From positions 7,075,320 to 7,139,319 of the forward strand of contig JAGTTD010000007.1 in the NCBI GenBank assembly GCA_018398585.1: a DNA stretch of 64,000 nt, written 5' to 3'. The DNA is from Simmondsia chinensis (Eukaryota > Streptophyta > Magnoliopsida > Caryophyllales > Simmondsiaceae). The notes beneath the pieces were generated by a model that saw nothing but the letters and a program-made list of their open reading frames with translations, did not search any database and had not been told where the DNA came from. Shown here piece after piece: positions 11,222 through 23,795 of the stretch (positions within the stretch are counted from its first letter, which is position 1; every line of letters begins with the position of its first letter). Position numbers and translations under genes: made by a program.

Positions 11222-11541
11222 TAAAGTGGTATCAGAGCCTGGTTTATGAATTTTGGAGAAATTTAAGTGTGAAGGTCTGAACGTTAGATTATGAATTTTA
11301 CAAAATTTTAGTGTTAAGATGAGAGCCCTAGGTTATTGAAAAAAAAATAATAATAATTTAGGATTAAAGTGAGAGCCTTAGGTTATGAACCTTGAAAAAT
11401 TTAACTGATAAGATGAGAACTTGGTTTGTTAATGTTGAGGAAATATAGTTGACTATTTGAATTGGTAATTTCAACTATATTGGAGTTTTAAAAAAATTAT
11501 TTAACAAGGAGATTTCTTATGTAATTTTAGTGAAGGTGAAA

Positions 11542-12612
11542 ATGAGTGACATGAGCGAAAAATTGGCGTCCCTTAAAAGAAAGAGGACCCTGAAGGAAAA
11601 AAGCAAGGTTCCACCCCCGATTGAGGAACACCTTAGTGAAACGGAGAATGATACAGAAGAGGAGCACCCTAATGAGGAACGTGTCCCATGGCAGAATAGA
11701 CCTACTGGTTAGAACGGTCAGAACTCAGGTGATTCCTCCAATCAGTTTCATGTTGCAACAATGCACCAGCTTATGATTAATCTCTTGCAACATCAGCAAC
11801 AAGTCCAAGTGGTGCCTCCTCCCGCTCAACGCGTTGAAGAGACCCCCTTTGAGAGGTTGTCAAAGTTGAGAGCCCTAAAGTTTGAAGGAGCGGATGACCC
11901 TCTAGAAGCTGAAAAATGGATACGAGAGATGGAGACCTTGTTTGAGGCAATGTCAATAGCCAAGGATGATAAGGTTCGTGCAGCCACCCCTTTTCTTAAG
12001 GGGAATGAGGAGTTCTGGTGGACTACAGTCAAGGTAGCATATCGGAACGCTACTAAACCTTTGGGTTGGGAGAAGTTTAAAGAGACCTTCTACAACCAGT
12101 TCTTCCCTTAAGCACTCAGAATGACGAGAGAAAATGAATTCTACGAGCTAAGACAAGGAGAGCAGATGACGGTATTGAAATATGCTAACAAGTTTCATGA
12201 ATTAGGATATTTTTGCCCAAGCATCATGGCATCAGAGACAAGTCAAGAAAATAGGTTTGAAAGGGGATTGCTTCCTCGTGTTCGGAGGCGCCTTTCAAGC
12301 GTCATCTTCAAGAGATACAAGGAAGTCCTTGAACGCGCTCTGAAGGTCGAAACAGATCTGAAATAAAAAGGGCAGGAATATGCTGCCAAGAAAAAGTCTT
12401 CAGACGACAAATTTCAGGCAGGAAAGCCTAACCCATCTGGTGACAATGACAAAAAGTTTAGAACAAAGGATCCAGAGACTAACACTGGATTCAGAAAATG
12501 CAAGCACTGTGGTAGGGAACATTCTGGTGAGTGCTATAGAAAGTTAGGGGTATGCTTCGAGTGTAAAAAGAAAGGACACATAGCTCGCGATTGTCCTCTC
12601 AAGAAGAGATGA
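11542..12612 (+). pseudogene. Gag of family A, unit 2, broken
   Basis: MSDMSEKLASLKRKRTLKEK runs to a stop at 11710-11712. The frame reopens at 11761 (MHQLMINLLQHQQQ) through the gag domain to QFFP-stop at about 12111, and again from MTRENEFYELRQGEQM (12121) to 12366. The C-terminal part has a variant knuckle, CKHCGREHSGEC, and a canonical CCHC, CFECKKKGHIARDC. It is the best preserved of the three gag copies but still carries at least three nonsense codons, two of them also present in unit 1. Confidence 0.82.
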
Positions 12613-12686
12613 GAAGCAAATACCCAGAGTTATTCGAAAATGAAGGTAACTTTCGAGGACGAAACTTTTGTTTAAAGGGGTGAGGA

Positions 12687-12818
12687 TGTAATACCCAACC
12701 TAATTGAATTAAATTCGATAGTACAATATGTGAAACTTAGGGTATTTAAATTAGGTTAAAACTCGCTATTGTTTCAATTAGGTTACAAAGGAAAAATAAA
12801 CAAATAAATAAATATATG

Positions 12819-12850
<32 letters not shown>

Positions 12851-14686
12851 TAAAAACACATAAAGTACAAAAAATTTTTCCCACCCCACAAGTTGTGCCT
12901 CTCTCCCGTATAGCTCTCTCTCTCACCGCGTCGCTCTCTCTCCCTCATCGTCTCTCACCCTCACCGCGTAACTCTCTCTCTCCTCTACCATCCTCCGCTC
13001 GCCTCTACCGTCGTCACCGGTGCCGTCTACCACCTCACGGTAGTGCCGATACTGCTACCGTCGCCCTCCCACGACAACACCGTCCCTACCACCGCGGTAC
13101 TACTCCTACCGCCACGGTACCGTCCAACCACCACGGTACGGTCTAACCCATGCCGGTACCGCTCGACCCCGGTGCCGCATCCCACCACCATGATACTGTT
13201 TGACCTCCTTGGTACCATCTGACCTCCCCGGCCTATAAATATCCCTAACTCTTAACCCCTTAACCTCACACCACCCACCTCACAACTCTATCTCTCTTCT
13301 CAATTTCTCTCTCTAACACTCACGGCTCTCACTTCCTCTCCTGTCGTTCTGCTCCAATCACCACACCGGTACGGCTCCGGCCACCACGCTGGTATCGTCA
13401 CCTCGCCAGTGGCTAAGAAGCAAATTTGTTGGATTTAAGCCAGTGAAGGTAAGTACACCACTCTCCCCACTTGTTTATAAAATACAAAAATTTGCTTCAC
13501 TGGGTTTGATATATAAGACTTGTATTTGAATAGTTTATTAGTCCATTAAAATAGGTTCAGGCATGTGTACTTAGTTGATTATATGATTTCTGCCCTTATG
13601 ATTTAAGTTATACAGATGTATACGCGAATTAATGTTTAAATATGTGAAATTTTGAAAGAAATTGCATTTGTGATTACATAAAGTATTTTATACATGAAAT
13701 TGATGTTTAAATGTGTGAATTTTGAAAGAATCAGTAGTTTTGATTATGTGAAAGAAATTATTGTGAACCTGTTTGATTTATACTGATTATATAAGCGTAC
13801 GGTGGGGCGACGGCCAAATCCTGGTACGTATGACTACGCGGGGGAGACCTCCGAATCCTGATCATTACGTAGAAAATAAATTATTGTGAACTTGTGATTT
13901 GAATTGAAAGGTTTTATGGGAAGAACTTACAAATAACTACGTTGACCCTCCGGGGTCTGTCGACGATAAAATGTGAAATGTGCAAAGTCGATCTGTGACC
14001 CTGCCGCGGGAATAATACTGGCACATAGATCTATGTTCGATCCTGTTGGATCTGTCGACTTAAAACCAGTTCGAATATGTGAAATGCAAAAGTCGATCTG
14101 TGAACCTTTCACGGGAATAATACCAGCCATAGTATTCGATGCGTCTGTAAGTTTTACCCAAAAAGCTCTTGTAAATAATAAGTTAATGATTTGTGCTACT
14201 TTAACATGATTTTCTTTAAGATGAATTGATTTTGCTAATTTTAATTGGGATTCTATCCTTTTTCAATAACATGTCTGATCCGGGTAGGGAGTGTGTTATA
14301 CTTACTGAGTGTGTTGTTTGCTCACCTAAATTCGTTTATTTTCCAGATTGGTAACTCGTGGCTAGATCCTGAAGGAAGGAAATGATGAAGTGATTTACTA
14401 TCTCGCAAATTAGTTTATTTTGCGTAGTTAAGTAAACAAATTTTGTAGTAGCACATGAGAGACTATTTGGGATATTGTAAGTTGAAGCTTCCGCTCTACT
14501 AGTATTAGAATGTTAGTTTGACGTATTTGGGATTATGTTTTATATAAGAACGGTTTATATGACATTGAGGAGTTTTTCATTAGAAATATTTGGGCTTTGG
14601 ACAATAATGAGGGGATTCGTTATAGTACGGTCGTGTAGCGTCCTTTGACTTAAGTCAACTCGGTATTAACATCTGGGGGCGTTATA
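12687..14686 (+). repeat. LTR A-3 of family A (2000 bp)
   Basis: Begins TGTAATACCC and ends GCGTTATA, where the expected final CA is mutated to TA, before a primer-binding site at 14692. The architecture matches LTR A-2: CT-rich block, palindrome array (about 13030-13220), TATA-like CCTATAAATATCC near 13232, and the internal duplication. Confidence 0.85.
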
Positions 14687-14984
14687 TAAAGTGGTATCAG
14701 AGCCTGGTTTATGAATTTTGGAGAAATTTAATTGTTAAGGTCTGAACACTAGGTTATGAATTTTAAGAAATTTTAGTGTTAAGATGAGAGCTCTAGGTCA
14801 TTGGAAAAAACAAAAAAAAACTTAGGGTTAAACTGAGAGCCTTAGTTATGAACCTGGAAAAATTTAACTGATAAGATGAGAACTTGGTTTATTAATGTTG
14901 AGGAAATATAGTTGACTATTTGAATTGGTAATTTTAACTATATTGGAGTTTTAAAAAAATTATTTAACAACGAGATTTCTTACG

Positions 14985-16469
14985 TGAAGGTCCAAAAAGC
15001 AACGTAAGAGGGGGGGGTGAATTAGGTTCTTTCGAGATAAATGAAAATTTAAACTTTAAGAACCAAATTATCAATTAAAAGTTGAATATAAAATGCAGAA
15101 ATTTAAAGGCAAGAAGAATAATGCACAGAGATTTTTATAGTGGTTCAATTCCAACCCGGAAACTAGTCCACTTCTCAAGTGACTACTCTTAGTCACTTGA
15201 GCCTTTGACTAAGCTCGATGATCCTTTTTAAAAACAGGCTCAGGATCCAACCTTTACAACCGGTCTTTTTGTACGTAGGCTCAAGACCAACCTTTTACAA
15301 CCGATCCTTTTATAATCGTAGGTTCAGGATCCAACCTTTACAATATAGCAATTTAGAATCAATTTGAATAAAGCAATGAAAGAATTAAGCACACAAATTC
15401 TTCACTCCTTCAAGAGTGAATTGACACTTTGATCAAGCTTAGCCAAAGCTAAGGATATGCCAATATAAGCTCAAAGATCAATAAAAAGAAAACAAGTGAT
15501 GCTCAAATAAAAACTTAAACAAAAGTTTAAATCAAACCGTTGAAAGCGCAATGAAAGAGAACTTGTATCAAAGAATGCTAGGAGAATGTTTTTGGGTGAT
15601 TTGAGCTAAGGAAATCAACCCCTATTTATAGGTAAATGAGGGCCAAGAAGACGTTCAAAAATTTGGAAAACGTTTTGGAAAGAAATCAAGTCAAAAGTAG
15701 CCGTTTTGGGGCAAATTCGGTTTGTGTGTCAACACATAGCCTTTGTGTGTCGACACACAGCTGCCCTCAGTGGCTACTGTAAGTCTGTGTGTCGACACAT
15801 ACCTACTGTGTGTCGACACTCAGCCTACCCGTGTGCATTTACACGTTTTGATCACTTTGCTTGAATTATGGGATATGTTTATCTCATTTCCAAAGTTAAA
15901 AATTTGATTGATTGGTTTCTATATTTATTCAAATTTAAATTTAATACCCACAGGATTATAAATTAAGTTAATTGCATAAATCAAACAAAATTATCACCCA
16001 TCCATATTTTAATTAATTTTATTATGTCAATACCAATCTTGAAATGGTGTTTAAGTTATTAAACTAGATTGGTTTAATTTTGACTTGAATATTTTTCAAA
16101 TAAAATTTGAAAGTTAATTTTTCAAAAATATTTCAAAAACATTTTTGATAGAGCATCACATGTCAGTATTGAGCCTTGAGCTCAATTGATATGTCATGTT
16201 CCTAAGTCTTAGACAATAAAAATAAATAATGTCAAGGTGCTTGGACTCGGATCACATTCTCTTCAATTTGATGAATCTTTGCTTCAACTGGTGCTCTTTT
16301 CTTCTCTTGATTCATCTTCTTGGAAAGTTTCTTGTCATCATGATTAATCTCGATGTTCCTAGCTTTCTTATGAGTCACTTAAAGACTAGATTAGAACAGC
16401 TTAAATCCCATGACTCACTACATGGTTGTTATCATCAAAATTACAATAATACTGGGTTGAGGGCGAACA
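14985..16469 (-). repeat. 3' LTR of copia element
   Basis: 1485 bp. It contains four near-identical copies of the palindrome TGTGTGTCGACACACA (15723-15827). On the minus strand the purine tract AAAAAAGGGGGAGAT lies immediately upstream (16470-16485). Confidence 0.87.
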
Positions 16470-16837
16470 ATCTCCCCCTTTTTTATGATGACAAACATTT
16501 GGTGCTTTATCTTAAAAATATGAAAAGTAAGATGTAGAAATCACCGCACGAACATACACATGAAGATGTATTTCAAAGATGCATTATAGGAAATATAAAC
16601 GTTCCCCCGAGTTCATGCATTACGGAATTGAATATTCAAGGGGTTAGAACTTATTTTTAGCATAGCACTATGAAGCATGAATCATGAAACAAACACACCA
16701 TCTTTCTCCCCCTTTGTCATCAACAAAAAGTACAAGAGGAAGAAAAGGAACATATTCAATCATAACATGAAAATAAAAAAATATTTAACACAAAAGGTAG
16801 ACAAAATGTTGCTCCAATGTTTTTGAAAGAAGAAAAA

Positions 16838-16990
16838 TCAAATAAATCTAAGGAGAAGGGGTCCGTTTCCTGCAAGCAAGAAAATTGAAAATCTTTTGGA
16901 AGTTGGATAGCGTTTCTTGTCGGAATTCGTCAATGGTGGATTGTAAGTGAGACTGTTGTGCATGAATGGAAGACACCTGTTCTTCTTAAA

Positions 16991-17026
<36 letters not shown>

Positions 17027-17261
17027 GCCCAAGTTGAGGTTCATCCTCATTAACCTCTTTTTCCTTATCAAAGTTTTCCTCTTCTTCGTCCTCATTTCTA
17101 GGGTCATTTGTTTCCTCTATTCTCTTAATTCCTTTTTGCTTCTTTACCCATTCATTAGTATGAAATTCAAAACCCATTTTTCTTAAAGAGCTCTCAATAG
17201 AGTCATCATGATATGGAATAGCATGTGTAAGAGATGAACGAGGTGGTGTTTGTGGAGACAC
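16838..17261 (-). pseudogene. Extra ORF after copia pol (env-like position)
   Basis: Between the RNase H end and the 3' LTR, minus-strand frames encode an acidic, charged stretch (motifs PPRSSLTHAIPYHDDSIES, FEFHTNEWVKK, ETNDPRNEDEEEEN). In a shifted frame there follows a segment with HAQQSHLQSTIDEF. A long A-run (plus-strand T, about 16987-17023) now splits it by coding poly-Lys. SIRE-type elements carry an extra ORF at this place, often called env-like. No signal peptide or membrane segment is visible, so function is unknown. Confidence 0.4.
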
Positions 17262-17491
17262 ATTTTTTTTCTTTTTTTTCTTTTTTTTTTTTGGAAATAA
17301 AAATGGTCCAAGTTCCTATACCCATGGATTGGATAAGAATACTTGGTCCTTTGGAGCCTTTTTTTATTATGAGTTTTGAAACTCATAATGAAATGCAAAC
17401 AATCAAGATCATGTTGTCAAGTTACACATTCCAAGTCTAGTTCTAATTCCACAAAAACTTTCTTCACCTAGAGGTTTAGTGAAGATGTCCG

Positions 17492-18448
17492 CTAATTGGT
17501 GGGAACAAATTTTACAATGACATCTCCCTTAAGTACATGATCATGAATGAAGTGATGTCTAACTTCAATATGTTTTGTCCTAGAGTGTTGAGCCGGATTT
17601 TTAGTTAAGCAAATAGCACTAGTGTTATCGCACATAATAGGAGCATGGGTAATATTTATGCCATAGTCATTTAATTGATGCATTAACCACAACATTTAAG
17701 CACAACAACTTCCACATGCAACATATTCGGCCTCGGCAGTGGATTAAGCAACAGAATTTTGCTTTTTGCTAAACCATGACACCAAAGCATGACCAAGAAA
17801 TTGACAAGTACCACTAGTCAATTTTCGGTCCACTTTGTATCCTGCAAAATCCGCATCACTATATCCAACTAAATTGAAGAAATCACATTTAGGGTAAAAT
17901 ATGCCTAAGGTAGGAGTACCAACTAGATATCGAAATATTCTTTTTACGGCACCCAAATGAGATTCTTTAGGACATGCTTGAAATCTAGCACATAAACATA
18001 CACTAAATAATATATCAGGTCTACTAGCGGTAAGGTAAAGAAGGGATCCAATCATATCTCGATATAGCTTTTGGTCCACCTTTTTACCTTTTTCATCCAT
18101 ATCTAACTTAAGAGTTGAGCTCATTAGTGTTGCCATTTCCTTAGAGTTTTCCATGCCAAATTTCTTAAGCATTTCCCTGATGTACTTGGCTTGGTTGATG
18201 AAAATTCCTTGCTTGCTTTGCTTGATTTGTAATCCAAGGAAGTAGTTGAGCTCTCCCATCATACTCATTTCGAATTCCCTACTTATAAGGTTTGCAAAGT
18301 CTTCACAAAGAGATGGATTAGTAGCACCAAACACTATATCATCAACATAAATTTGTACAATAAGAATTTCATGGTTAGAGTGTTTGATAAGGAGTGTGGT
18401 ATCAACTTTTCCTCTTAAAAATCCATTTTGCATTAAAAAGGAACTCAA
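17492..18448 (-). pseudogene. Copia RT C-terminus and RNase H, broken
   Basis: Follows the stop at the end of the 18449-20464 frame. It carries the RT catalytic motif YVDDIVFG, the connection segment (GSLLYLTASRPDILFSV), and RNase H (YSDADFAGYKVDRKLTSGT, then WFSKKQNSVA). A stop follows and the frame resumes with MLWLMHQLNDYGI, CDNTSAICLTKNP and HIEVRHHFI. The region needs at least two nonsense changes undone to be read through. Confidence 0.85.
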
Positions 18449-20464
18449 TCACTCGTACCAAGCTCTAGGAGCTTGTTTCAATCCATAAAGTGCCTTTTTG
18501 AGTTTGAAAACATGATTGGAAAATTTGTCATCCTCAAATCTGGGTGGTTGCTCAACATGAACCTCTTCTTCAATAAGACCATTTAAAAATACACTTTTAA
18601 CATCCATTTGAAAAAGTTTAAAATTTTTAAATGAAGCAAATGCACATAAGAGCCTAATGGCTTCTAGCCTTGCCACGGGAGCAAAGGTTTCCTCATAGTC
18701 TATACCTTCTTCTTGGTTATAGCCTTTAGCTACTAACCTTGCCTTGTTTCTTACCATGTTATCTTCCTCATCTTTCTTGTTGCGGTAGACCCATTTGATA
18801 CCTATAACTTGATGATCTTGTGGTCTATCCACAAGTTCCCATACATCACTTCTCTTGAATTGGTTTAGCTCTTCTTCCATTGCCATTATCCAATTTGCGT
18901 CATTAAGAGCTTCTTTTATGTTCTTAGGTTCTTCAAGAGAGATGAATGCGGCAAGATGACAATATTCTATTAATGCATGTCTAGTTTTTACGCCTTGAGA
19001 GGGATCTCCTATGATTTGACTTGTTAGGTGATCCTTCAAGTATTTTAAATCTCGTGGTAAGTTTTTCTCTTTAGATTCTACATTTTGGTTATCTCCTTTT
19101 GATTCATCTGTTTGAGCATTAGGTATAACCTTTTCTTGCTCATCGGATGAGTGTGTGATGTTTATTGATTTGATTTCTATATCATCATCATCACAAGGAG
19201 TTCTAGAGGACAAGACATTTGTTTCATCAAAAGCTACATGTATAGACTCTTCTACAACCTTTGTTTTCTTGTTATAAACTCTATATGCTTTGCTCGTTAA
19301 GGAATATCCAATAAAAATACCATCATCAACTCGTGAATCAAATTTGCCAAGATTTATTTTTCCATTGTTATGAATGAAGGATTTGCATCCAAAAGGTTTA
19401 AAATATGCAATGTTTGGCTTTCTACCTTTAAAAAGTTCGTATAGTGTTTTCTTTAAAATTGGTTGTATTAAGGCTCGATTCAAAATATAACAAGCGGTGT
19501 TAACGGCTTCGGCCCAAAAATACTTAGGCAAGTTATTTTCACAAATCATTGTTCTTGCCATTTCTTCAAGTGTTCTATTTTTTCTTTCAACCACTCCATT
19601 TTGTTGAGGAGTTCGAGGTGCTGAAAAATTGTGGTTAATTCCAAAATAGTCACAATAGATTTCGAAATCATCATTTTCAAATTCCCTTCCATGATCGCTT
19701 CTAACTGAAATAATTTTTAAATCGTTTTCATTTTGAACCTTTTTACAGAACTTTTCAAATTTGTCAAAGGCTTCACTCTTATGATAAAGGAATAGGACCC
19801 AAGTAAAGCGTGAGTAATCATCAACAATTACAAGTCCATATCGCTTTCCACCAAGGCTCAAATGACAAGTAGGACCAAATAAGTCTATATGTAAGAGTTC
19901 AAGATATCTTGATGTTGAAACTATGTATTTAGGCTTGAATGGAGATCTAGTTTGTTTGCCATGTTGACAAGCACCACAAATATGATCTTTTTCAAATTTA
20001 AGTTTTGGTAGACCTCTAACAAGATCATTTTTGGAAAGTTTTGAAATCAAATCCATACTAGTATGCCCAAATCTTCTATGCCAAATCCAAGGATCATTTC
20101 CATCCATGACGCTAAAACATTTTAATAAATCTACACATTCAAGGTCAATCATATAGACATTTTCACATCGTTGCCCAACAAGCAGAATTTCGTCTGATTT
20201 AGAGTGTTTAACTATGCATTTAGATGATTCAAAGCTAACACAATAGCCTTTATCACATAATTGACTGATGCTTAGTAAGTTGTGTTTAAGACCTTCCACA
20301 AGTAGGATATCTTCAATGCAAGGAGAAGAGTTAGAGGCAACATTACCAATACCGATTATTTTTCCTTTCTTGTTGTCACCGAAGGTGACATTTCCTTTTC
20401 TTAGCATTAGAGAAGTGAACTTGGATTTATCTCCGGTCATATGTCTTGAGCAACCACTATCCAA
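18449..20464 (-). CDS. Copia pol: protease site, integrase, RT N-terminus
   Basis: A 671-residue open frame. The protease active-site segment [15 protein letters not shown] is at the very start; the Trp codon of the usual W-Y-L-D preceding it is now TGA. A gag-pre-integrase zinc module (HRRFGHTS and CGACQHGK) sits at about residues 130-180. The integrase core is at about 190-330, with [15 protein letters not shown] and NGVVERKN supplying the D, D and E. The RT begins near 510 ([53 protein letters not shown]) and stops at WYE-stop before the catalytic YVDD. It is a truncated product unless the stop is suppressed. Confidence 0.88.
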   Translation of the reverse strand: MDSGCSRHMTGDKSKFTSLMLRKGNVTFGDNKKGKIIGIGNVASNSSPCIEDILLVEGLKHNLLSISQLCDKGYCVSFESSKCIVKHSKSDEILLVGQRCENVYMIDLECVDLLKCFSVMDGNDPWIWHRRFGHTSMDLISKLSKNDLVRGLPKLKFEKDHICGACQHGKQTRSPFKPKYIVSTSRYLELLHIDLFGPTCHLSLGGKRYGLVIVDDYSRFTWVLFLYHKSEAFDKFEKFCKKVQNENDLKIISVRSDHGREFENDDFEIYCDYFGINHNFSAPRTPQQNGVVERKNRTLEEMARTMICENNLPKYFWAEAVNTACYILNRALIQPILKKTLYELFKGRKPNIAYFKPFGCKSFIHNNGKINLGKFDSRVDDGIFIGYSLTSKAYRVYNKKTKVVEESIHVAFDETNVLSSRTPCDDDDIEIKSINITHSSDEQEKVIPNAQTDESKGDNQNVESKEKNLPRDLKYLKDHLTSQIIGDPSQGVKTRHALIEYCHLAAFISLEEPKNIKEALNDANWIMAMEEELNQFKRSDVWELVDRPQDHQVIGIKWVYRNKKDEEDNMVRNKARLVAKGYNQEEGIDYEETFAPVARLEAIRLLCAFASFKNFKLFQMDVKSVFLNGLIEEEVHVEQPPRFEDDKFSNHVFKLKKALYGLKQAPRAWYE

Positions 20465-20513
20465 GTATCACTTTTGGTTTTTGCTTTGGATTTTCATACA
20501 CACCTATCACAGT

Positions 20514-21617
20514 TCAAACACTTTTAGGTACCCAAATTTTTTTGGGTCCTTTGTTGTTAGCCTTTGCGTTTGGTGGTTGAGATCCTTTTGGAACCCCAAC
20601 CATCTTTGTCTTTTTCAAGTTTCTTTTGAAAGGACATTGGTGAACAATGTGCCCATGATCACCAAAATTGTTACATCTTATAAAGTTTGTGGAGGGTGAT
20701 GAGGCTTTAACAAAGAGAATATTCAAGTTTTTCTTTTGAATGTTTCCGTTATAACCAATTCCTTCTTTGTTGTACATAGGTTTTTGGGATGAAGGGATTT
20801 TGTAAAGTGTTTCTTGACCTTTAAAAAATTTGCTTGATATTTTTGAAAGTTCTTCCATTTTATCTTTTAGGGACTCATTTTCTTTGAAAAGTGATTCGTC
20901 TTCCTTGGATTTTTCTTTCTCATGTTCCTTTAAACTATAGAGTGTTTCTTCCAATGATTTCTTTTCGTTTGTTAGTTTGATGACATCCTTATTTAGAGAC
21001 TCATTCTTTTTATTTAGGGATTCATTTTCAAGTTCAAGTAATAAAAGTTGTTTTGAATCTTTTTCCAATCCCTTCTTTTCCAGATCTTTTATAAAAGTAT
21101 TGTGTCGTTTTTTCAGTTTCTTATATTTCTCATATAAATCTTGAAAACCAACAACAAGTTCATCATAAGATAGATCGTTTACCTCATCTTCTTCGATGTT
21201 ATCATTGTCAATTGCCATAAGACAGAGATTAGCCACTTCCTCTTCACTTTCTTCATCGGAGTCATCGTCGCTATCTCCCCAAGCCGCAAATGCTTTCTTC
21301 CGTTCTTCCTTTTTGTCTTTCTTTTTGTGTTTGTTGAAGAACTTCTTATTTTTCGGCTTAGGACAATCTCTTTTAAGATGTCCGACTTCTCCACACTCAT
21401 AACAAGTTGGCTCATCTTTGGAAGAAGATGAACCCTTTTTGAAATTTTTCTTAAATCTTTTCTTTTCAAGATGCTTGTAAAATCTTTTTGCTAACATAAC
21501 AACTTCATCATCACTTTCGTCACTTTCGTCACTTAGAAATGATTTAAATGCTATGTCCTTGTTTTTCTCTTGTTTTTCCTCTTCTTTAAACTCTTCCATG
21601 TCAATCTGATGGGTCAT
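20514..21617 (-). CDS. Copia gag C-terminal half with zinc knuckle and coiled coil
   Basis: A 367-residue frame. A CCHC knuckle, CYECGEVGHLKRDC, lies near residue 72, followed by Lys-rich and Asp/Glu-rich low complexity. A heptad-rich coiled coil covers about 140-270 (repeated ENESLNK-like units). A second, damaged knuckle follows, where CNNFGDHGHIVHQC lacks one Cys. A gag followed by a long coiled coil is typical of the SIRE group. The N-terminal half lies upstream in broken frames. Confidence 0.8.
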   Translation of the reverse strand: MTHQIDMEEFKEEEKQEKNKDIAFKSFLSDESDESDDEVVMLAKRFYKHLEKKRFKKNFKKGSSSSKDEPTCYECGEVGHLKRDCPKPKNKKFFNKHKKKDKKEERKKAFAAWGDSDDDSDEESEEEVANLCLMAIDNDNIEEDEVNDLSYDELVVGFQDLYEKYKKLKKRHNTFIKDLEKKGLEKDSKQLLLLELENESLNKKNESLNKDVIKLTNEKKSLEETLYSLKEHEKEKSKEDESLFKENESLKDKMEELSKISSKFFKGQETLYKIPSSQKPMYNKEGIGYNGNIQKKNLNILFVKASSPSTNFIRCNNFGDHGHIVHQCPFKRNLKKTKMVGVPKGSQPPNAKANNKGPKKIWVPKSV

Positions 21618-22285
21618 GAGATTTCCAATAAGTTGGTTAAGTTTATAAGTAGAGAGGTTGTGAGCTTCCCGAACGGTAGTAACCTTGCCTTGCCATGAAA
21701 TAGGAAGGCATCGAAGAATTATACTAACTTGCTCCTCATTTGAATACGTTTTTCCAAGAGCTTAAAGTTTGTTAGTAATATCAGAAAATCTAGTGTACAT
21801 CGCTTTTATTGATTCCTCCGGTTTCATTTTGAAAAGCTCGTAAGCTCTTTCTAACATGTTTATTTTAGAAGATTTAACTTGATCCGTACCTTCTTAGGTG
21901 ACCTCTAACTTGTCCCAAATTTCTTTTGCTGATTGACAACCGGACACATGGTTAAAGACATTTGGGGCAATAGCACATAATAGATGATAATGAGCTTTTG
22001 TATTTTTTGCAGGCTTTTCTTTGTCATCACGCATAAGCTCATTTTCTTCTTTTTCAATGGATTTTTCACCTTGTATCTTTGATGGTATGTAATCACCGTT
22101 TTTTTGTAATAAGCCATAAGTCGAAATCTATAGATGTAATATATAGTCTTATTCTTAGTTTCCAATAAGGGAAATTTTCCCCATCAAAAAGAGGCAGTTT
22201 ATTGGTCGATTGACCCTCGGCTAAGATTGGAGTGAAGGTTTCCATAGGATCACTCTAAGGTTGTTAGACCAAAACAAGAGTACTA
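21618..22285 (-). pseudogene. Copia gag N-terminal half, frameshifted
   Basis: On the minus strand, near 22240, METFTPILAEGQSTNKLP then FPYWKLRIRLYI match the N-terminus of copia gag proteins. Several stops and frame changes break the rest up to 21618. Confidence 0.65.
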
Positions 22286-22297
22286 GCTCTGATACCA
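22286..22297 (-). other. Primer-binding site, initiator Met-tRNA (copia)
   Basis: TGGTATCAGAGC on the minus strand, just inside the 5' LTR (22300-23770). Confidence 0.85.
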
Positions 22298-22299
22298 AT

Positions 22300-23770
22300 T
22301 GAAGGTCCAAAAAGCAACCTAAGAGGGGGGGTGAATTAGGTTCTTTCGAGATAAATGAAAATTTAAACTTTAAGAACCAAATTATCAATTAAAAGTTGAA
22401 TATAAAATGCAGAAATTTAAAGGCAAGAAGAATAATGCACAGAGATTTTTATAGTGGTTCACTTCCAACCCGGAAGCTAGTCCACTTCTCAAGTGACTAC
22501 TCGTAGTCACTTGAGCCTTTGACTAAGCTCGATGATCCTTTTTAAAAACAGGCTCAGGATCTAACCTTTACAACCGGTCTTTTTGTACGTAGGCTCAAGA
22601 CCAACCTTTTACAACCGATCCTTTTATAATCGTAGGTTCAGGATCCAACCTTTACAATATAGCAATTTAGAATCAATTTGAATAAAGCAATGAAAGAATT
22701 AAGCACACAAATTCTTCACTCTTTCAAGAGTGAATTGACACTTTGATCAAGTTTAGCCAAAGCTAAGGATATGCCAATGTAAGCTCAAAGATCAATAAAA
22801 AGAAAACAAGTGATGCTCAAATAAAAACTTAAACAAAAGTTTAAATCAAACCATTGAAAGCGCAATGAAAGAGAACTTGTATCAAAGAATGCTAGGAGAA
22901 TGTTTTTGGGTGATTTGAGCTAAGGAAATCAACCCCTATTTATAGGTAAATGAGAGCCAAGAAGACGTTCAAAAATTTGGAAAACATTTTGGAAAGAAAT
23001 CAAGCCAAAAGTAGCCGTTTTGGGGCAAATTCGGTTTGTGTGTCGACACACAAGGGCTGTGTGTCGACACACAGCTGCCCTCAGTGGCTACTGTAAGTCT
23101 GTGTGTCGACACATACCTGCTGTGTGTCGACACTCAGCCTACCCGGGTGCATTTACACATTTTGATCACTTTGCTTGATTTGTGGGATATGTTTATCTCA
23201 TTTCCAAAGTTAAAAATTTGATTGATTGGTTTCTATATTTATTCAAATTTGAATTTAATACCCACATGATTATAAATTAAGTTAATTGCATAAATCAAGC
23301 AAAATTATCACCCATCCATATCTTAATTAATTTTATTATGTCAATACCAATCTTAAAATGGTGAAAGTTATTAAGCTAGATTGGTTTAATTTTGACTTGA
23401 ATATTTTTCAAATAAAATTTGAAAGTTAATTTTTCAAAAACATTTTTGATAGAGCATCACATGTCAGTATTGAGCCTTGAGCTCAATTGATATATCCTGA
23501 TCCTAAGTCCTAGACAATAAAAATAAATAATGTCGAGGTGCTTGGACTCGGATCACATTCTCTTCAATTTGATGAATCTTTGCTTCAATTGGTGCTCTTT
23601 TCTTCTCTTGATTCATCTTCTTGGAAAGTTTCTTGTCATCATGATTAATCTCGATGTTCCTAGCTTTCTTATGAGTCACTTAAAAACAAGATTAGAACAG
23701 CTTAAATCCCATGACTCACTACATGGTTGTTATCATCAAAATTACAATAATACTGGCTTTAGGGCCAACA
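22300..23770 (-). repeat. 5' LTR of copia element
   Basis: 1471 bp, nearly identical to 14985-16469 apart from small indels. It has the same four TGTGTGTCGACACACA-type palindromes at about 23036-23135. Confidence 0.87.
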
Positions 23771-23795
23771 TTACGTAATTTTAGTGAAGGTGAAA

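Larger units (their letters stand above)
14985..23770 (-). mobile_element. Ty1/copia element, probable SIRE type, nested in family A unit 3
   Basis: An 8.8-kb copia element on the minus strand. LTRs at 14985-16469 (3') and 22300-23770 (5') start TGAAGGTCC in plus-strand reading. TTACG is duplicated on both sides (14980-14984 and 23771-23775), and the empty site TTATGTAATTTTAG is visible in unit 2 at about 11516. The order on the minus strand is primer-binding site, gag, protease-integrase, RT, RNase H, an extra ORF, then a purine tract. The LTRs differ by roughly 3% by hand count. Several nonsense codons make it non-autonomous now. SIRE assignment rests on the long interior, the coiled-coil gag and the extra 3' ORF. 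Confidence 0.88.

Noticed and set aside
11227..11238. tRNA fragment at each TGGTATCAGAGC
   Set aside because: These are primer-binding sites next to LTR ends, complementary to the tRNA 3' end, not tRNA genes.
15723..15827. CRISPR-like array
   Set aside because: Only four short palindromes with unequal spacing inside an LTR of a plant copia element.
23036..23221. Small protein with repeated CVDTQ
   Set aside because: It is the translation of the palindrome cluster in the copia LTR, with no start context or conservation beyond the repeat.
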